DNA of 64,000 nt from the NCBI GenBank assembly GCA_024138015.1, contig JAMXBB010000010.1, forward strand, positions 7,466,839 to 7,530,838, given 5' to 3'. The position numbers were made by a program, and so were the translations under genes. Below, piece by piece: positions 11,882 to 25,004 of this stretch (position 1 is the stretch's first letter; each line of letters starts with the position of its first letter). The notes under the pieces are model-generated. The model was not told where the DNA came from. It saw nothing but the letters and a program-made list of their open reading frames with translations, and did no database searches. The stretch is from Lumnitzera littorea. Lineage: Eukaryota; Streptophyta; Magnoliopsida; Myrtales; Combretaceae.

Positions 11882-14073
11882 TAGTATTATAATTTGTACA
11901 CAATATGCCAAGATAATTTTGATGTATTTATGGATATTATTTATAAAAGGCAAGTATTTATTGTATTTATATATATTTTTTACCGATATATATTTTAAAA
12001 TAAAATCTCATAAATAATTAGAATATGTATAGAATTATAATAAAGGTATATTATCAGTGAGATTCCATTACATTGTATTATCTAAAAGTTATCATTGGTC
12101 GGATAAATATCTGTATAAATATCTAGAAGGGACAGATATTTAGTCCAACGCATTGTATAACTAAGGTCATTTTCGCTGAATCAAGGAAAAGATATCCGAG
12201 TTATACAAGTGAATTCTCAAAGTTAAGTAGGTATACTGGACACGACCCGTTAATAGAGGACATCACGTGTTTAATGTCATTGGTCCCTCTTCTAAATAAG
12301 CAAGCGTATATAATCTCTAGACTTGAGACCTTCATGTATTCTATACATGAAATGTTACGTTTTAATGCCGTTAAACGCAGTTTTTATTTGGATTGTAAAT
12401 AATACAGTTATTGAGTATGATATGAAATATAGAAAGGATAGTGATGAGTCAAGATAGAATTTATCACTCTCTTAAATTAGGGAGTCAATATCTAGAGCCA
12501 CTTGGTTAAAATAATAGTGACTTGTAAGCTCATGGCCACAACAAGCATTATTAAGTCTATTTTATCTTGAAAACCAATTAAAATAATTAAACATTGATGA
12601 CACAACATGAAATGGTTTAATCAAGATATCATTTGATAAAGAAATTTAATTACATAGTAATCGGTTCATAATGGTTTCTCATTCACACTTTTTCTATTAC
12701 GTTGGATGACCAATAACTATTACTAGACGATTATCTTGGTTTATGTTTATACATTACCTTCATGTATAGAAATCTAAAAGGTTGCACACTATAACACAAT
12801 TAGTGGGAACAAAATTTTGACAAGAAATTTTAATGGATATTAAAATTTTTCAATATTCATTTCAAAGCTAAAATAAATTGATCTAAAATAATAAATTGGA
12901 AATAATTTATTTTATCACATAGTATATATTTGTGATTAAGTATCTTTTAAAGGTTATGTATTTTATTATTGTCTTTTATATATAAATAGACGGAATTTAT
13001 TAATTCCATAGGTTTATGACAATTGAAAGGATATGAAATTTATTAATTTCATATTCAATTGCAAAGTTTATGGTAATTGAAAGGTTGTCTACCATTGATT
13101 CTATGTTTAATTGTTATACAATTGAAAGGTCGTGACAATTAAAAAGTTTATTGAATGAAAGGTTTTTTTCATTAATTTTAATTAATGTTTAAAAGGAGAC
13201 AAGAGATGGAGAAAGAGGAATGATGATGATTTTTGTTTCTTTTTATAGAAACACCTTAAGAAAAGGTAAGAGAGAGATATTATTGTTGCTTCATATTTTT
13301 TCTAATTCTAATCCCAATTATCTAGCAATATAAAGGATTAGAATTTATCCTTATTAACATATGTGTGAATACCGCTAGAGGGATTACATTTGGAGTCATT
13401 GTGGTGAACGCATCTTAAAATAACAAATCGGATTCAAATTTCAATTAAACTTCATTATAGGAGGAGACGGTATTTCTCATTAAGGAAAGGTAGTTTTATA
13501 ATTTTATTAACATATATTTTATTGTATATCACACATGGATCTTAGGATAAGTCTTGTAGTTTTTCTTTTTTTTTTCTACTACGTTCTTTCTGATCTATAA
13601 AATATAACATGTAGTACCAGAAGAAGACGCCATAGCTATATACAGAAAGGAAATACAATTAGCTCAAAATAGGAGAAAGCTTAGATAACAATCAATGCAA
13701 ACAAAGAAAGGTAAAGACTTAGAGTAATGAATAAACGAAAGAGAAAAACAACAAACAAATGGATCAAAATGGATTACTTCTTTTTTTAGATTTTTCTCAC
13801 TTTTCTCTCCTTTTTTATATTTTTTATATGTATTAGCTAAAACAAAAGTTAGAGTTGAAACTAAGAGAAAAGATCAATAAAACCCTAAAAGGATGCAAAA
13901 AACAAGAAAATCCGTGCTCCTATTAATAAAATGATGCCGACAAATCATTAGTTTCATGATGCAATGAGAATAAAGTTCGCCGGAACACCCTTTAGGTGTA
14001 AGGACTCTAAAGAGCAGTTTTGTATCTCATAATTCGAATCTATGTAGTCTAGATTAGATTTTACATCCCAAGA
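11882..14073. other. No gene recognised
   Basis: AT-rich DNA without a recognisable domain. The only structure I see is a cluster of ATTGAAAGG motifs at about 13020-13145, where ACAATTGAAAGG-like words recur about every 50 bases. It could be part of an old LTR, but I found no ends. Confidence 0.35.
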
Positions 14074-14441
14074 TGTGATAGTATTAAGCCTATTTACATA
14101 GAAGGCTTAAACCACCTTGTTTCTTTTGGTAAAAATATGAAATTCCCTCTATTCGATATGAGATAGTCTCCTAATTTTCTCTTTTCAAGACGAGGATGAT
14201 CTCTATTAAAAAATTGAAAGGAAGCCCTTGAGTTTCATTAAAAATAATTAAATAATCTTGTTATAATCCTATACAAGTTATCCATACTCTTAACTAATAC
14301 TTAATATGAAACTAATATTTAACTAACTAACTAATTATTATTAATATCAAAACTACTATTAACTAACATCTAACTACACATACTAAAATAAAACTCAACT
14401 ATTAAACTATTATTTTTCTAATCGAATTTTGGGCTATAACA
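14074..14441 (-). repeat. 3' LTR of the short retroelement
   Basis: Left copy of the direct repeat. It shares with the right copy the blocks TTTGGTAAAAATAT, GAGGATGATCTC-like, TTGAAAGGAA and AATATGAAACTAATA in the same order, with many substitutions. Confidence 0.7.
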
Positions 14442-15199
14442 ATTTACCAACCCTTTTTTTACAACCTTATCCTCAAGGTTCAAGGTAAAAAAAAAAAAAA
14501 ATTCAACCTAAGAATTACTACGTAATATAATTTAATAATAACAAAAAAATCATTAATAAAATCTTTAATATATACTTTATTCTTCAAAACAATGAGGATA
14601 ATGTTGTTTTAGACATCCTTGTGAAGAATTGTTAAAGCATTTTCTTGTTTTTTTAGCTTAAGATTTTCACAAGTTGCAAAGTTTAAAACTCGATATATAA
14701 AATTTCTTTGTGTGCGAATTGTTCATTCATAATTGAAGTTGTTGAGCATTATGATCGTCATAACTTTTTACTCTCCAAGTAGATCTATCATACCAACTTC
14801 TATTTTTTACATCATTATTTGCATAAAGCTAATTATAGAAAAATGTATTTCTTCTAGAATCTTGGAATTAGGAATGTCTATGTCCATATTATCTCAATCA
14901 TTATCCATATTAGTTTTTTTGCACCAATTTCCCTACTACTTTAGTATCACTCTTTATAATAAGTTGTTTTGTTTCTTAAAAATTTTCTTCACTCATATCT
15001 TCTATAGTTGTCATTGCATCTTCTTCTTTTTGGTCTATTATTTGCTCTTCTTCCATGTCTTTCATCATTACTTCTTCTAATCCCTTACAACTTTCCTTCA
15101 ACAATTGTGCGTCTTATCTTGTTTTCTTCATCATTTTCTCCATATATTATAACATTCACATGAGCGATTTTTCCATTTTCACTCATTCTCTCAATGAAA

Positions 15200-15576
15200 G
15201 CATCATTGTTAAACTTACTTATGTGCAAAACTTGAACCACCTTATTCTTTTTGGTAAAAATATAAAATTCTTTCTATTCAAGACAAAGTAGTCTCATAAT
15301 TTCCTCTTTTTGAGACAAGGATGATCTCCACAAAAAAAAAAAAAAAAATTGAAAGGAAACTCTTAAGTTTTATTAAAAATGATTAAATGATCTTGTTGCA
15401 ATGTTATACAAGCTATTTATACTCTCAACTAATACCTAATATGAAACTAATACCTAACCAAATAACGAATTGTTACTAATATCAAAGCTACTATCAACTA
15501 ATATCTAACTACACATATTAAAAGAAAACTAAACTATTAAACTATAATTTTTCTAATCTAATTTTGGGTCATAACA
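15200..15576 (-). repeat. 5' LTR of the short retroelement
   Basis: Right copy of the direct repeat. It carries a 17-base A run (about 15331-15347) where the other copy has six. The two LTRs differ at many positions, so the insertion is old. Confidence 0.65.
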
Positions 15577-17610
15577 TATGGCTATGGCTATGATGAAAAC
15601 CCTTTCAAAATTTGTTGCCAAACTTATGTATAAAATTTCAATGCACATAATAAAAATAAATGGTGATAGATTTATATATTACTATAATTATTTTCTAATA
15701 ATAAAAGCTATCACCGTATTTGTCCCATAAAATTTATGCTATTCCTTTATTGTAATGCAACGTAAGATAATATCTTTCCAATTGAAAATTAAGTAAAAAC
15801 AATTGAAAAATTTAAATTGATGAAAAAATCTTCAAAACTTTACAATATATGTATATCTTGAAACAGACACGATAATACATTGTCATTGAAAAAATTTTGC
15901 CCTAAACTGTAAAATATAATTCTAGACAATTTGAAGAGAGAAATCTTGTACGCTATCATAAATACCTCTATCATTATTGTCCTCGTATTAAGCTTCACAT
16001 AAAAGGTTCAATATTGAGAACTTCTTAATTTTTCTCATTAATCTTAGTGCTGATAAGATGTTATATTGGTATTTGTTGATGGTAAATTCCTTTGTTACCT
16101 CTTATCGAGAAAATACACCATGCCAATTCATGATAACAGAAAAACTTCTCAAGCAATTATTTTCTTTCTTTTTTTCAACAAGACATAGACAACTTTGTCT
16201 TCTTGTAATCTTGTTCCATAAGAAAAGCTGACAAGGAATTCTTATAGGTTTTAGAGGCAGAGAATGATTTTGTTAGATCTAAAGTAAAAAATAAATATAG
16301 TTTTTCAATATATCTAAATTTGACAAGACATGATCTTTATTGTTTCATAAAGTGAAAATTTAATATCCAATTTAATATCATTAGTACTTATATTTATTGG
16401 ATTATATTAAAATTTTTATAGTGTGATTACTACATTAGTAACAACCTACGTGAATTAACTCATGATATATAAATATTAATAAAAATTTAACATATAAAAA
16501 TATGATACTACTATTATTAATATATATTTAAATAACATTCCTATTTATTCACTATTTATCAAAATGTATAACTCTCGGTTTATCAAAACACATGACTCCT
16601 TGTTAATGATTGAGATTCGGTTTTTCATCACCAGTTGTCATCCCAATCTCAATGAATAAGACTCAAAGAGATTCTCTTGTCTAAGGCTGACTTATGATCG
16701 TGTGCCACCACAACATTGATTCAAATGCAATTAGATTTTGAATAGAGAGCTACTAAAAACATAATTGAAACCCGACCGATACTAGACAATTCATATAATT
16801 CACAACAAAGTTAAATTTAATATAATATGGGATTAGAGTAATTGGCATGAATTGATTATATGTGGTGTCAAACTTAATTTTATATATTATTTTAGTGCCC
16901 ATAAGAAATTATATCAAAGAAATAAAAATATAATCCACAGTCGCCTTCTTTATTACATTGCAAGCATGCAATTCACATGGAGATTTGTTTGATGTAGATT
17001 TTGTACGTCCCAGAAATCTAGAGTTGTCCTGTGTCGAATTTATAAAGAAGTATTAATTACACTAAATAGGTATATTTCAATTTTAATGATTTAGGACACA
17101 TGGTATTAGCCCAAAGAAAATCTCAAGACTTATCATATTAATCAATAATCAATCAAAGGCAAGTAACATCAAAGGCCAACCATACTCCAAATAATTATTA
17201 GTTATATAAATAAAATATTAGTTTATTCATACTAATTAAATCTCGCAACATGGATGCAAACTGACATCTAGACAATATTATTGCCGTTGCTGAGCTAAAG
17301 GTGTATTCCCCTCTGCATAGTTAAATTCTAAAGTTGGTAAATGTTATCGAAATCGATACTTAAAGGATTTGTACAACATATTAAATAGAATTTTAATTTA
17401 TCAAATTTACTATTTTCATCCCTTTTGATAGATATCTCAGTAAAAACTCATTGGTCAAAAAATAAGAAAGCTGATAAGATATTAAATTCGACAAGCAAAA
17501 GATTAATTGAGTATAACATTTTGTAGCTTTAAATTTCATACATAAAATATTGAAAAACTAAAGATTTTATAGTCATTTTGACATTATCCGTTAGCATAGA
17601 TTAAATGAAT
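15577..17610. other. No gene recognised
   Basis: AT-rich sequence with no domain, long repeat or element end that I could identify on either strand. Confidence 0.4.
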
Positions 17611-18032
17611 TGTAACATATATCATGCACATGCATCGGATGGGAATGTTCCGCCAAGAATATACAAGGGCTTAGAAAGTTTGCTAAATACCATAATTATT
17701 TAAACATTCTCTCTAAACTCTCAAATACCAATTAACTCTAATTACATAATTAAACGTTTTCTCATAACAATTATAGCGAAATCTTTCAACCTACAAATAA
17801 AACCAAATCTTAGTAATTCATTTAATAAGTCAATTATTACACTCTAACATATCTAGCACCATCGTAATCATACTCATCATAAGTATAACAAGAAGTTTTA
17901 TAATCATTAATATCATCAACACATGAAAATATAAATTCCCAACAAGGTGAATTATCGAGTTATGATATTTAGAATAGAAATATTATGCAAACACAAGCAT
18001 ATGTAGTACTCCCATGCATGCCCACATACTAT

Positions 18033-18258
18033 TGTGATACCCCTTAAATATTAAGTGACAAAACTCTAATCATTGAGACACATTTTGATGTAGTGACTTA
18101 GAGTTCATTGGAGCTCTGAAGTTAAGTATACTCATACTAAATCAATCCTAAGATTAGTGATCCCTAAAAAGCTACTGTATTAAAGAACAAAATCATGCAA
18201 TGTTCCACATTAAAATAAATAATGCCTCAGTAGGAGGAGTTTTGATTGGATTATTACA
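18033..18258 (+). repeat. 5' LTR of Cassandra
   Basis: Starts TGTGATACCCC and ends TTATTACA. It is homologous throughout to 18368-18592. Confidence 0.85.
18111..18186 (+). other. 5S rRNA-like block in 5' LTR
   Basis: GAGCTCTGAAGTTAAG, then CTAAATCAATCCTAAGAT and AGTGATCCC, follows the order of plant 5S rRNA: AACTCCGCAGTTAAG, GAGTAGTACTAGGAT, GGTGACC. That is the region of the pol III internal control elements. C-to-T type changes have eroded it, and it is too diverged and too short to be a working 5S gene. Confidence 0.8.
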
Positions 18259-18367
18259 AGTGATATTAAAGTAATCCACAAGCAGAAAGGTTAAGTCTAT
18301 ACTTGATAATGGTCTTGGATATGTACGTTGAAACTGATAAGGACGTCAATTTTGTAAGATGATAGAT

Positions 18368-18592
18368 TGTAATGCCCTTTAAATGCTAGGTAATAAAACT
18401 TTAATCATTGAAATACTTTTTAGTGTAACGATTTAAAGTTTATCAAAACTTCAAAATTAAGCACGCTTAGGCTAGATTAATCCTAAGATAGGTGACCCTT
18501 AGGATACTGTTGTATCAAGAGACAAAACCGTATGGTATACCTTGCTAAAGTGGATAATACCTCAATGAAAGAAGCTCTGATTGGTTGTTACG
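18368..18592 (+). repeat. 3' LTR of Cassandra
   Basis: Starts TGTAATGCCC and ends TTGTTACG; the final CG where CA is expected is probably a point change. The next five bases are the ACTAT duplication. Confidence 0.85.
18444..18512 (+). other. 5S rRNA-like block in 3' LTR
   Basis: Better preserved than the first copy: AATTAAGCACGCTTAGGCTA, then TAATCCTAAGATAGGTGACC. It matches the 5S order GTTAAGCGTGCTTGGGC, GTACTAGGATGGGTGACC. Confidence 0.85.
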
Positions 18593-20400
18593 ACTATTAA
18601 ATGGAATAGATGATTAATTTATTCAATATGTCATTTAGTTTAAATAAACAATACAATCCAGTCAACCGAAATTCAAATCAACTCAAATTCCACTTATACA
18701 CACACAAGCTTGAATCATAGCTTAGTGCCTTCCATAACTTAAAGATATTTTGGCTCGTACACCACAAAATATGAATTCAATTCCATAAATCTCAAATCAA
18801 TGCAACATGATTAACCCTATAAACCTATCATCTAAAGAACACAAGTAGGAGTTATTGTTATTACTATTTACCAAAATCAGTAATCATTACATACTGAGTT
18901 ATTACCCATTATCCAACTGTTAATAACTAAGTTCATTACAATGTTATAATCAACGCCCCGTTCCATTACTTAACCTTGACTTTTTTCCCTTTCATTGACC
19001 TTATTAGACATAATTCTATCATATCACAACTCATTATGTTACTGCAATGACCTTAATACCTAATCCAACACTTCATCTAAGAGGTATAACACATCATACT
19101 CTTTTCCCCAATTGCCAATGCAAGTCTATCGTACCATACATAACATAGTACAACATTTAATTAAGTTAGATATTTATTAATTTAATTCCACAACCTTAAA
19201 GCACATAATCAACAATCAACAGTTGTTGGACACCTGTTATCTAAGTCAAATGTTTAAGAAAACCTTGCTATTAATAGTATCTATAATTAAATGTAAATTA
19301 TACTCAATTCCATTCAATGATCATATTTCTTACAGTATGATTTAAGTTGATTAAACACATTGGACAACTTTTAATACCTCAAAAGTTAAAATACAAGAGA
19401 GGAGAACTAGTAAGATTGACCAAGACTTAATAAATAGGTTAACTATCTATTTAGGAAGGGGCTAATCAACTGCTAAGTGAAAGCTGGTCAACTTAAGGTT
19501 AACAGTTAGGCCACAGTAGTTGCTTGACCATGGCCCTACATAGGGCCTTTTTGGCCTCATTTTAGGTTTATTAACTACAGCCTTATAAGGATTTCAGTCT
19601 AAGTTTTTATTTTAGGTTAGAGCTATGCAAGTTTTAAAGTTCCAAACACTTGATACTTGATTGAAAACTAGTGCTTAGACATCAAAACATATGTTTTATC
19701 AAGAGAACATAACTTATTCATTAAGTCAATCCTAAGTTCCATCTAAACCTATAATTGATCAACTCCTATAAATCTAAGTCTAAGGTTTAGGGGGAAAGAG
19801 AAAGAAAAAGAATAGATTACTATATAATCCCTTGAGACATCGAGCATTCTTGAAAGAGAACTGTAACCTTGATGTTTCTATTAAATCCTTTCTTAGGATT
19901 ATAGAGAAAATTACTTTCTATCAATTAATAAGAGATCAAACATGAATACAAATGATATCTTACGCTTAATTTCACATTCATATCACAAACTCCCATTCTT
20001 GATCCTTACAAGGATAAAAACTACTTCAGATTAAAATCTATTCATTTCTTTATAAATGGAACATGATTGAATTGAAAAGAGAGAAAGCCTTAATTAGATA
20101 TTGATAGATCTCTTACTCACCACTAACATTAATATCTTAATTAAGAGAACATTGCTCTAGAGATTCATGAAAGGAATAAGAGTAAGTGGCTACTAAATGA
20201 GATTGAGAGGCTTCTAGATTCTTATTAAATTTGCAAAAGAAAGTTTATCCATACTAAGAACAAGAGGCAAACATAATTACCATCATGACCTTACTTTTAA
20301 ACTTATTATAAGGACATTTTATCTTCCATTAAAGATTTTACCTTCTCTAAAAAGATAAAATAATTTTTTTATGAGTTACTAAGTTGGAAGAACATATGCA

Positions 20401-21784
20401 CTATAGTATTTAAAATTTTACAAAATTTATATGCGATTCTTATGATAAATTTTATGAATTGAGAAAAATTATGTTCTTAAATCACAATGTGAAGAGCTTT
20501 TCCACAATATCTAACTTTACCGATTGACATTAATATAAACATTAGGAAACTTGTATTCATAATTCATACCAAAGAAATATACTATGTGAAGTAATTTTGC
20601 AATCTTGATTCATTGAAATTCCACATGTAATTCTTTAAAAGAAATCAATATATTATTAATAGAGAGTATATCGCAATCCCATCACAATCGCTATAGTATA
20701 GTTCAAGGTATCAATCAATAAGGAAAAGCATATAAAAATATAAAATACTTATGAGAGTATGGTTTATTGTTTAAAGTTTTAACTTAAAATATTAAAATAT
20801 TTTGGTTTAAATCATGAAAAAGTACCATAAAAAGAGATTACATCCTTTATGAATTTCTTAAACAAGCATAAACTCTGCTACCTTTAACTCGCAATAGATA
20901 ATTATATGCCCCTATCCCTATTAAGCCAAAGAAAAAGATATAAACTTTCCATCTTCTTTTTTTATTCAAATGAAGCATTTTCTATCTTATTTTTCTCGTT
21001 GACTCTGTTCTTTTTTTTATTTTTTTTCTTTCTTCTAACTAATATTGAATTATTATAGAACTTCTTGAAAACATTAAATATATATAGAGCTCCTTAGAAA
21101 TCTCTAAGCTTATGTTAATCCCATAAGCATTGTGAACAAGAGTTACAACCTCATCAAAGATTGTTTAGGTTTAGGTCCAAACATAGTTAAATTCTTCCTT
21201 CTTTTACTCTAAACTTTAGTAAGTTCTCAATTAAGAATAATTTAACGATCTAATTAATTAGTTTATTATTTTAATAAGCTAATTATTCAGTAAATTCAAA
21301 TTTTCAAATAATTATTGATAAAATTCCAATATCCTCTAAAGTCGACAATTAATATGTTTTAATTAATATACTACTATGTTAACTCTATAGTTTTCATGAG
21401 AAAATAGTGTCCTAAATACAAATCAAATGAACATTTAAAAACAAATACGAGTTACCTATTGTGAGAGCAATAATTGTAAAGAATAAACCACAACAAATCA
21501 ATCTATTTGTAATTCAATCTCTTCATCTTAAGCTATCTCATATCAATTTGATACATGATGCATCATAAATTAATTCAACTATTTGGCATTGCCATATAAC
21601 AATTATTTTACTAATAAAGACAAGCTCATGAGTCATTCTTATCCATAATAAAGGATTAACAGATGTTAAGGCTCAAAATTAAGAGAATGACAAACTCTAA
21701 ATTAACTCATCAATATTTTTTTTTATGCTTTATATCATACTAAATGTCATAGTAGTTACACGCATTAGAGGATTACACTAGACA
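20401..21784. other. No gene recognised
   Basis: AT-rich DNA with homopolymer T tracts near 21010. I see no element end or domain. Confidence 0.35.
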
Positions 21785-21789
21785 ATACT

Positions 21790-24700
21790 TGAGCATGAGA
21801 TCCCATATGTAAGATAGATGAAGGTCTCATGACTTTGGATATTTACTATTATACTACAAGTCGTTGTGTCTAATATACCCATTAATCTTATGAACCCAAG
21901 TAAATACTCAAAAATCTACCCATTGGTCTGGTTAAAGTAAAAATAGTAATTAAATTATAAAATTTATTTAGATCGTATCAATAGAAACATCCTAATAGAA
22001 AAATTTTTAATTTATAAATCTTAGTTTAATTCTTGACTTATTTTAAAGTATATCCTATAAAATAGATATCGAATTTAAGGTTCTAATTATATATTTCTAA
22101 AACACTTTTTGTACATACGCATTAATTAATTTTATTTTATATATAAGATATATATATTATTAGTATTATATATTTTATAGTATTTATATGCATAAATTAT
22201 TTTTCTAAATACTATTTAGTATCATTTTAATTAATTCTTTATTTCTTTATTTTAATTAAAAACACACCCTATATTCTAGAAAATTCTAAAATAATCTAGA
22301 CTCTACTTTAAAACCCTACCTAAAACCTTCCTTAATTTCCATTCTCATTATTTTCCCAAATTTCTTCTTTTACTCTCTTCAATCGCCACCCCTGTTCCCT
22401 TGAATCCTCTCTTTATCAATCATTCCTCTCTCCACCTGTCCCCTTTTCATCATCTCCTCTTTTTCATTTTTTTTTCTACCAAACCCCCTTTCATATCTCT
22501 CTCTTACCATTGCTTTGTCCCTAACCTCACCTCATTGTTGACCCAATTAATCCCCTCCTCCAATCTCCATACGTCAAACCATTACTCCCTAAGCCCCGTA
22601 CCCTCTCATTCTTTTGCTTGCCCTCAATTCCCTTCCCCCAATTTCTTTGCCTAAGACTATTTTTTTTTTTTTCCTTCCTAAATTCCCGATCTCCCACTTG
22701 CCACTTCAATTTTATTTTGAACCCCTAATCTCTTCACGCGCTGGAAACTCCCTTTCATTTATTCATTGGCTACAATTCGAAGCTCATAGCCCTAATCAAT
22801 TCTATTCCCTCAGTGAGTATTTTGTTTTCATCTCGTTTCAAGCTAGTCCAGTAAATTAGTATTTGTTAACTATTTAAATATATTACTATACAAGTTATAA
22901 TTTCTGCATTTTTATGTCTAATAGGTCTATATTCAACAACGATTTGGTGTTCAACCGATATTCCTGTCTCGGCATTATATTATACAAGTCAACTTAGTTA
23001 CTTTTTTGGTATCGTGTACATAGTATATTATTTTTATTTTCCTAGATTATTGTAAAAAATAATTATTTTTCTAGAAAATAGATTTCTTATATAAATTGAA
23101 TTATCTAATTTATTATACTATTATTTTATATAAAAGTTATTATTATAAATTATGTCTTATTGTATATATGTGTAGTTATAGAGTTGAATTGTTATTTTCT
23201 TCTATATATAGATTTAAGTTGCTATTTTCTTCTATTTGTGGAGTTGGCTTACTATTTTATGTTAGATGTAAGTTATGTTGATACTTTTATCGTATATGTA
23301 TTGTTTTAACTATTAAATTGGCTTATGATGGCTACATTCTTTTATTATTTTATACCTTGAAATTATTATTGAGAACATCATCAATATATTACTCCTTTTA
23401 CAATTATTATTATGAAGTATATGGTAGTAATTGTTAGTATGTTCGTTTCTTCTTCTATTTGTTTTTACGTATTTCTACAAACTTAAATATTATCTACTAA
23501 TATACATATCCTTTTATTACTTTAGCTAATAAGCTTATATTTTAATATCATCATTATATGTTTACCTTATATTCTCCTTTTATATGTTATATTCTTACTA
23601 TATGAATAATTAAGTAATAAGTTAACTTTTTACTCTATCATATTATGCATATTTATGACGTTGAATTTCAATTTCCTCATATATTTGAGGTGGGGACACT
23701 ATTTTATGGCTTGATGTATAGTTACATTAATACAGGTATCATATACGTATTTCAAGTATTGATTTAGTTTATGATGATACTATCATACTATTGTTATGCC
23801 TTATTATTAATATTGATCACATTATGATTTATGTATTTCCATTATGGCTATTAGTATAATTATATAGTATATGATATTAATCGTAAAATATGATTGTTTT
23901 CGATTTCAATTATTAATGTGTCCTTTATGTATTTCTATAAGCTATAGTATTGTCAAATTAAATACGTATTCCTTTAATATATCGATTAGTAAAATTATTT
24001 ATTTTGACACCCTCATTATGTATCCACTTTATATTTTCCTTTATATATATATATATATATCATACCTTATGTTTTGAGTAATTAAATAATATTATATAAA
24101 TATGTTAACTTTTGGCTTTATCATATTATGTATTTATATTATCTTCAATTTCTATTCTCAATTTATGATTAGATTTGATTATTTTCTTCTAGAACCTTTA
24201 ATTAGATAAATTTGTAGGTTCAAAAGTAATTTTTAGGTAGAACTTAGTTATCAAATTCCTAAGAGTTAACATATATGCTTGTTTTCAATTAGATTCATGG
24301 TAGTTATTGGATTCCTTCTTTGTTAAAGTTGTTGTTGATTCGGAATTTGTGAGTTGAATTTCGTTTAGCTGTTGTAGAGTAATTCCAAGTATGTGGTACT
24401 TATTTGTGTGGTTGTGCTTATTAGGACTTAAAATGTAACCAAACTAATTCATATACAGCCTAATTGACCTTAACTGTTGGTTGTGCTAGACCCACTCGCT
24501 CTAGGAGTTCACAATGGCAGTTCCCTAAATGAGCAACCGCTGATCATATGTTGTTGGCCTAAATTAAAGACAATTAAATTATTGTTTGCTTATATTCTAT
24601 TATAGTTGCATTATATGCATGTGAATGTTTTGAGCTTGGCATTACTATGTGTTTATATACTCGTGCTAGGCTTCAGCTCGTTCTTCTATTTTTACAGCTA

Positions 24701-24999
24701 TATGTCAATTTGATAAATTTATAACAACTATGGAAATTATAATCTTCGGGTTAGGAAGAGAGGCAATTAGCTCAGTATATTGTAGAAGATCAAAATCTAG
24801 CTATTTAGTATACTGGGGCTAAAGTGACTTACCTATGAGTCACTCAAATTAATGTATTTAGAGATTTGTTATTTTGCACCTGATAAGCAGTAGTTAAAAG
24901 TGATTTTAGAAATTATAATTAATTTCAAAACTTTAACGTGTACCTGAATAGTAGAGATACATGGTGGGTTGTGGCACCCTCCAGTTCTGGGGCTTTACA
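21790..24999 (+). mobile_element. LTR-like unit E, left edge tentative
   Basis: The right end is CCAGTTCTGGGGCTTTACA (to 24999), a typical plant LTR terminus. Inside is a strongly pyrimidine-rich tract (22310-22720), as often found downstream of LTR transcription starts, followed by very AT-rich DNA. The only 5-bp match to the right flank (ATACT, 25000 region) at a TG on the left is ATACT at 21785-21789, giving a start at 21790. One such match in 3 kb can occur by chance, and the start TGAGCATGAG is not a familiar LTR start. Open frames in the pyrimidine tract are Ser/Pro/Leu-rich and look spurious. Confidence 0.4.
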
Positions 25000-25004
25000 A
25001 TACT

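Larger units (their letters stand above)
14074..15576 (-). mobile_element. Short LTR retroelement without recognisable coding region
   Basis: Two direct repeats of about 370 bp (14074-14441 and 15200-15576) flank about 760 bp. Read on the minus strand each repeat starts TGTTATAGCCC or TGTTATGACCC, and the 14074-14441 copy ends ATCACA, so the element runs right to left. Just inside its 3' LTR is a purine-rich tract (plus-strand 14442-14462, minus-strand AAAAAAAGGGTTGG) suited to a polypurine tract. Just before that is CCTTGAGGATAAGG, which resembles the end of some Ty3/gypsy pol genes (from memory, inference). The interior has one Lys/Glu-rich frame but no gag or pol motif. No primer-binding site and no target duplication were found, so the right-hand LTR edge (15200) is approximate. 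Confidence 0.7.
18033..18592 (+). mobile_element. Cassandra-type TRIM retrotransposon, complete
   Basis: A 560-bp element: LTR of 226 bp (18033-18258), interior of 109 bp, LTR of 225 bp (18368-18592). Both LTRs contain a block resembling the internal promoter half of plant 5S rRNA, the hallmark of Cassandra TRIMs. It is flanked by a perfect 5-bp duplication ACTAT (18028-18032 and 18593-18597). Right after the first LTR, TGATATTAAAG (18261-18271) resembles the initiator-tRNA-Met primer site TGGTATCAGAG at 8 of 11 positions. The size fits the family (about 0.55-0.9 kb). It has no coding capacity, and moving would need enzymes from other elements. The LTRs have diverged clearly, so it is not recent. 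Confidence 0.88.
17611..20400 (-). mobile_element. Possible minus-strand LTR hosting the Cassandra TRIM
   Basis: Read on the minus strand, this block has the look of a plant gypsy LTR. There is a TATA-like word (minus strand ATTATATAG near 19825), then pyrimidine-rich DNA (plus-strand purines at 19790-19815), a long AT-rich stretch, and an end ...ATATATGTTACA at 17611. I found no partner copy and no target duplication, and the right edge is a guess. Cassandra sits inside it. Confidence 0.3.

Noticed and set aside
18111..18512. Functional 5S rRNA genes
   Set aside because: Both matches are partial, diverged and sit at the same place in two LTRs, which is the Cassandra arrangement.
22400..22859. 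Ser/Pro/Leu-rich small proteins
   Set aside because: They arise from the pyrimidine-rich tract of LTR-like unit E.
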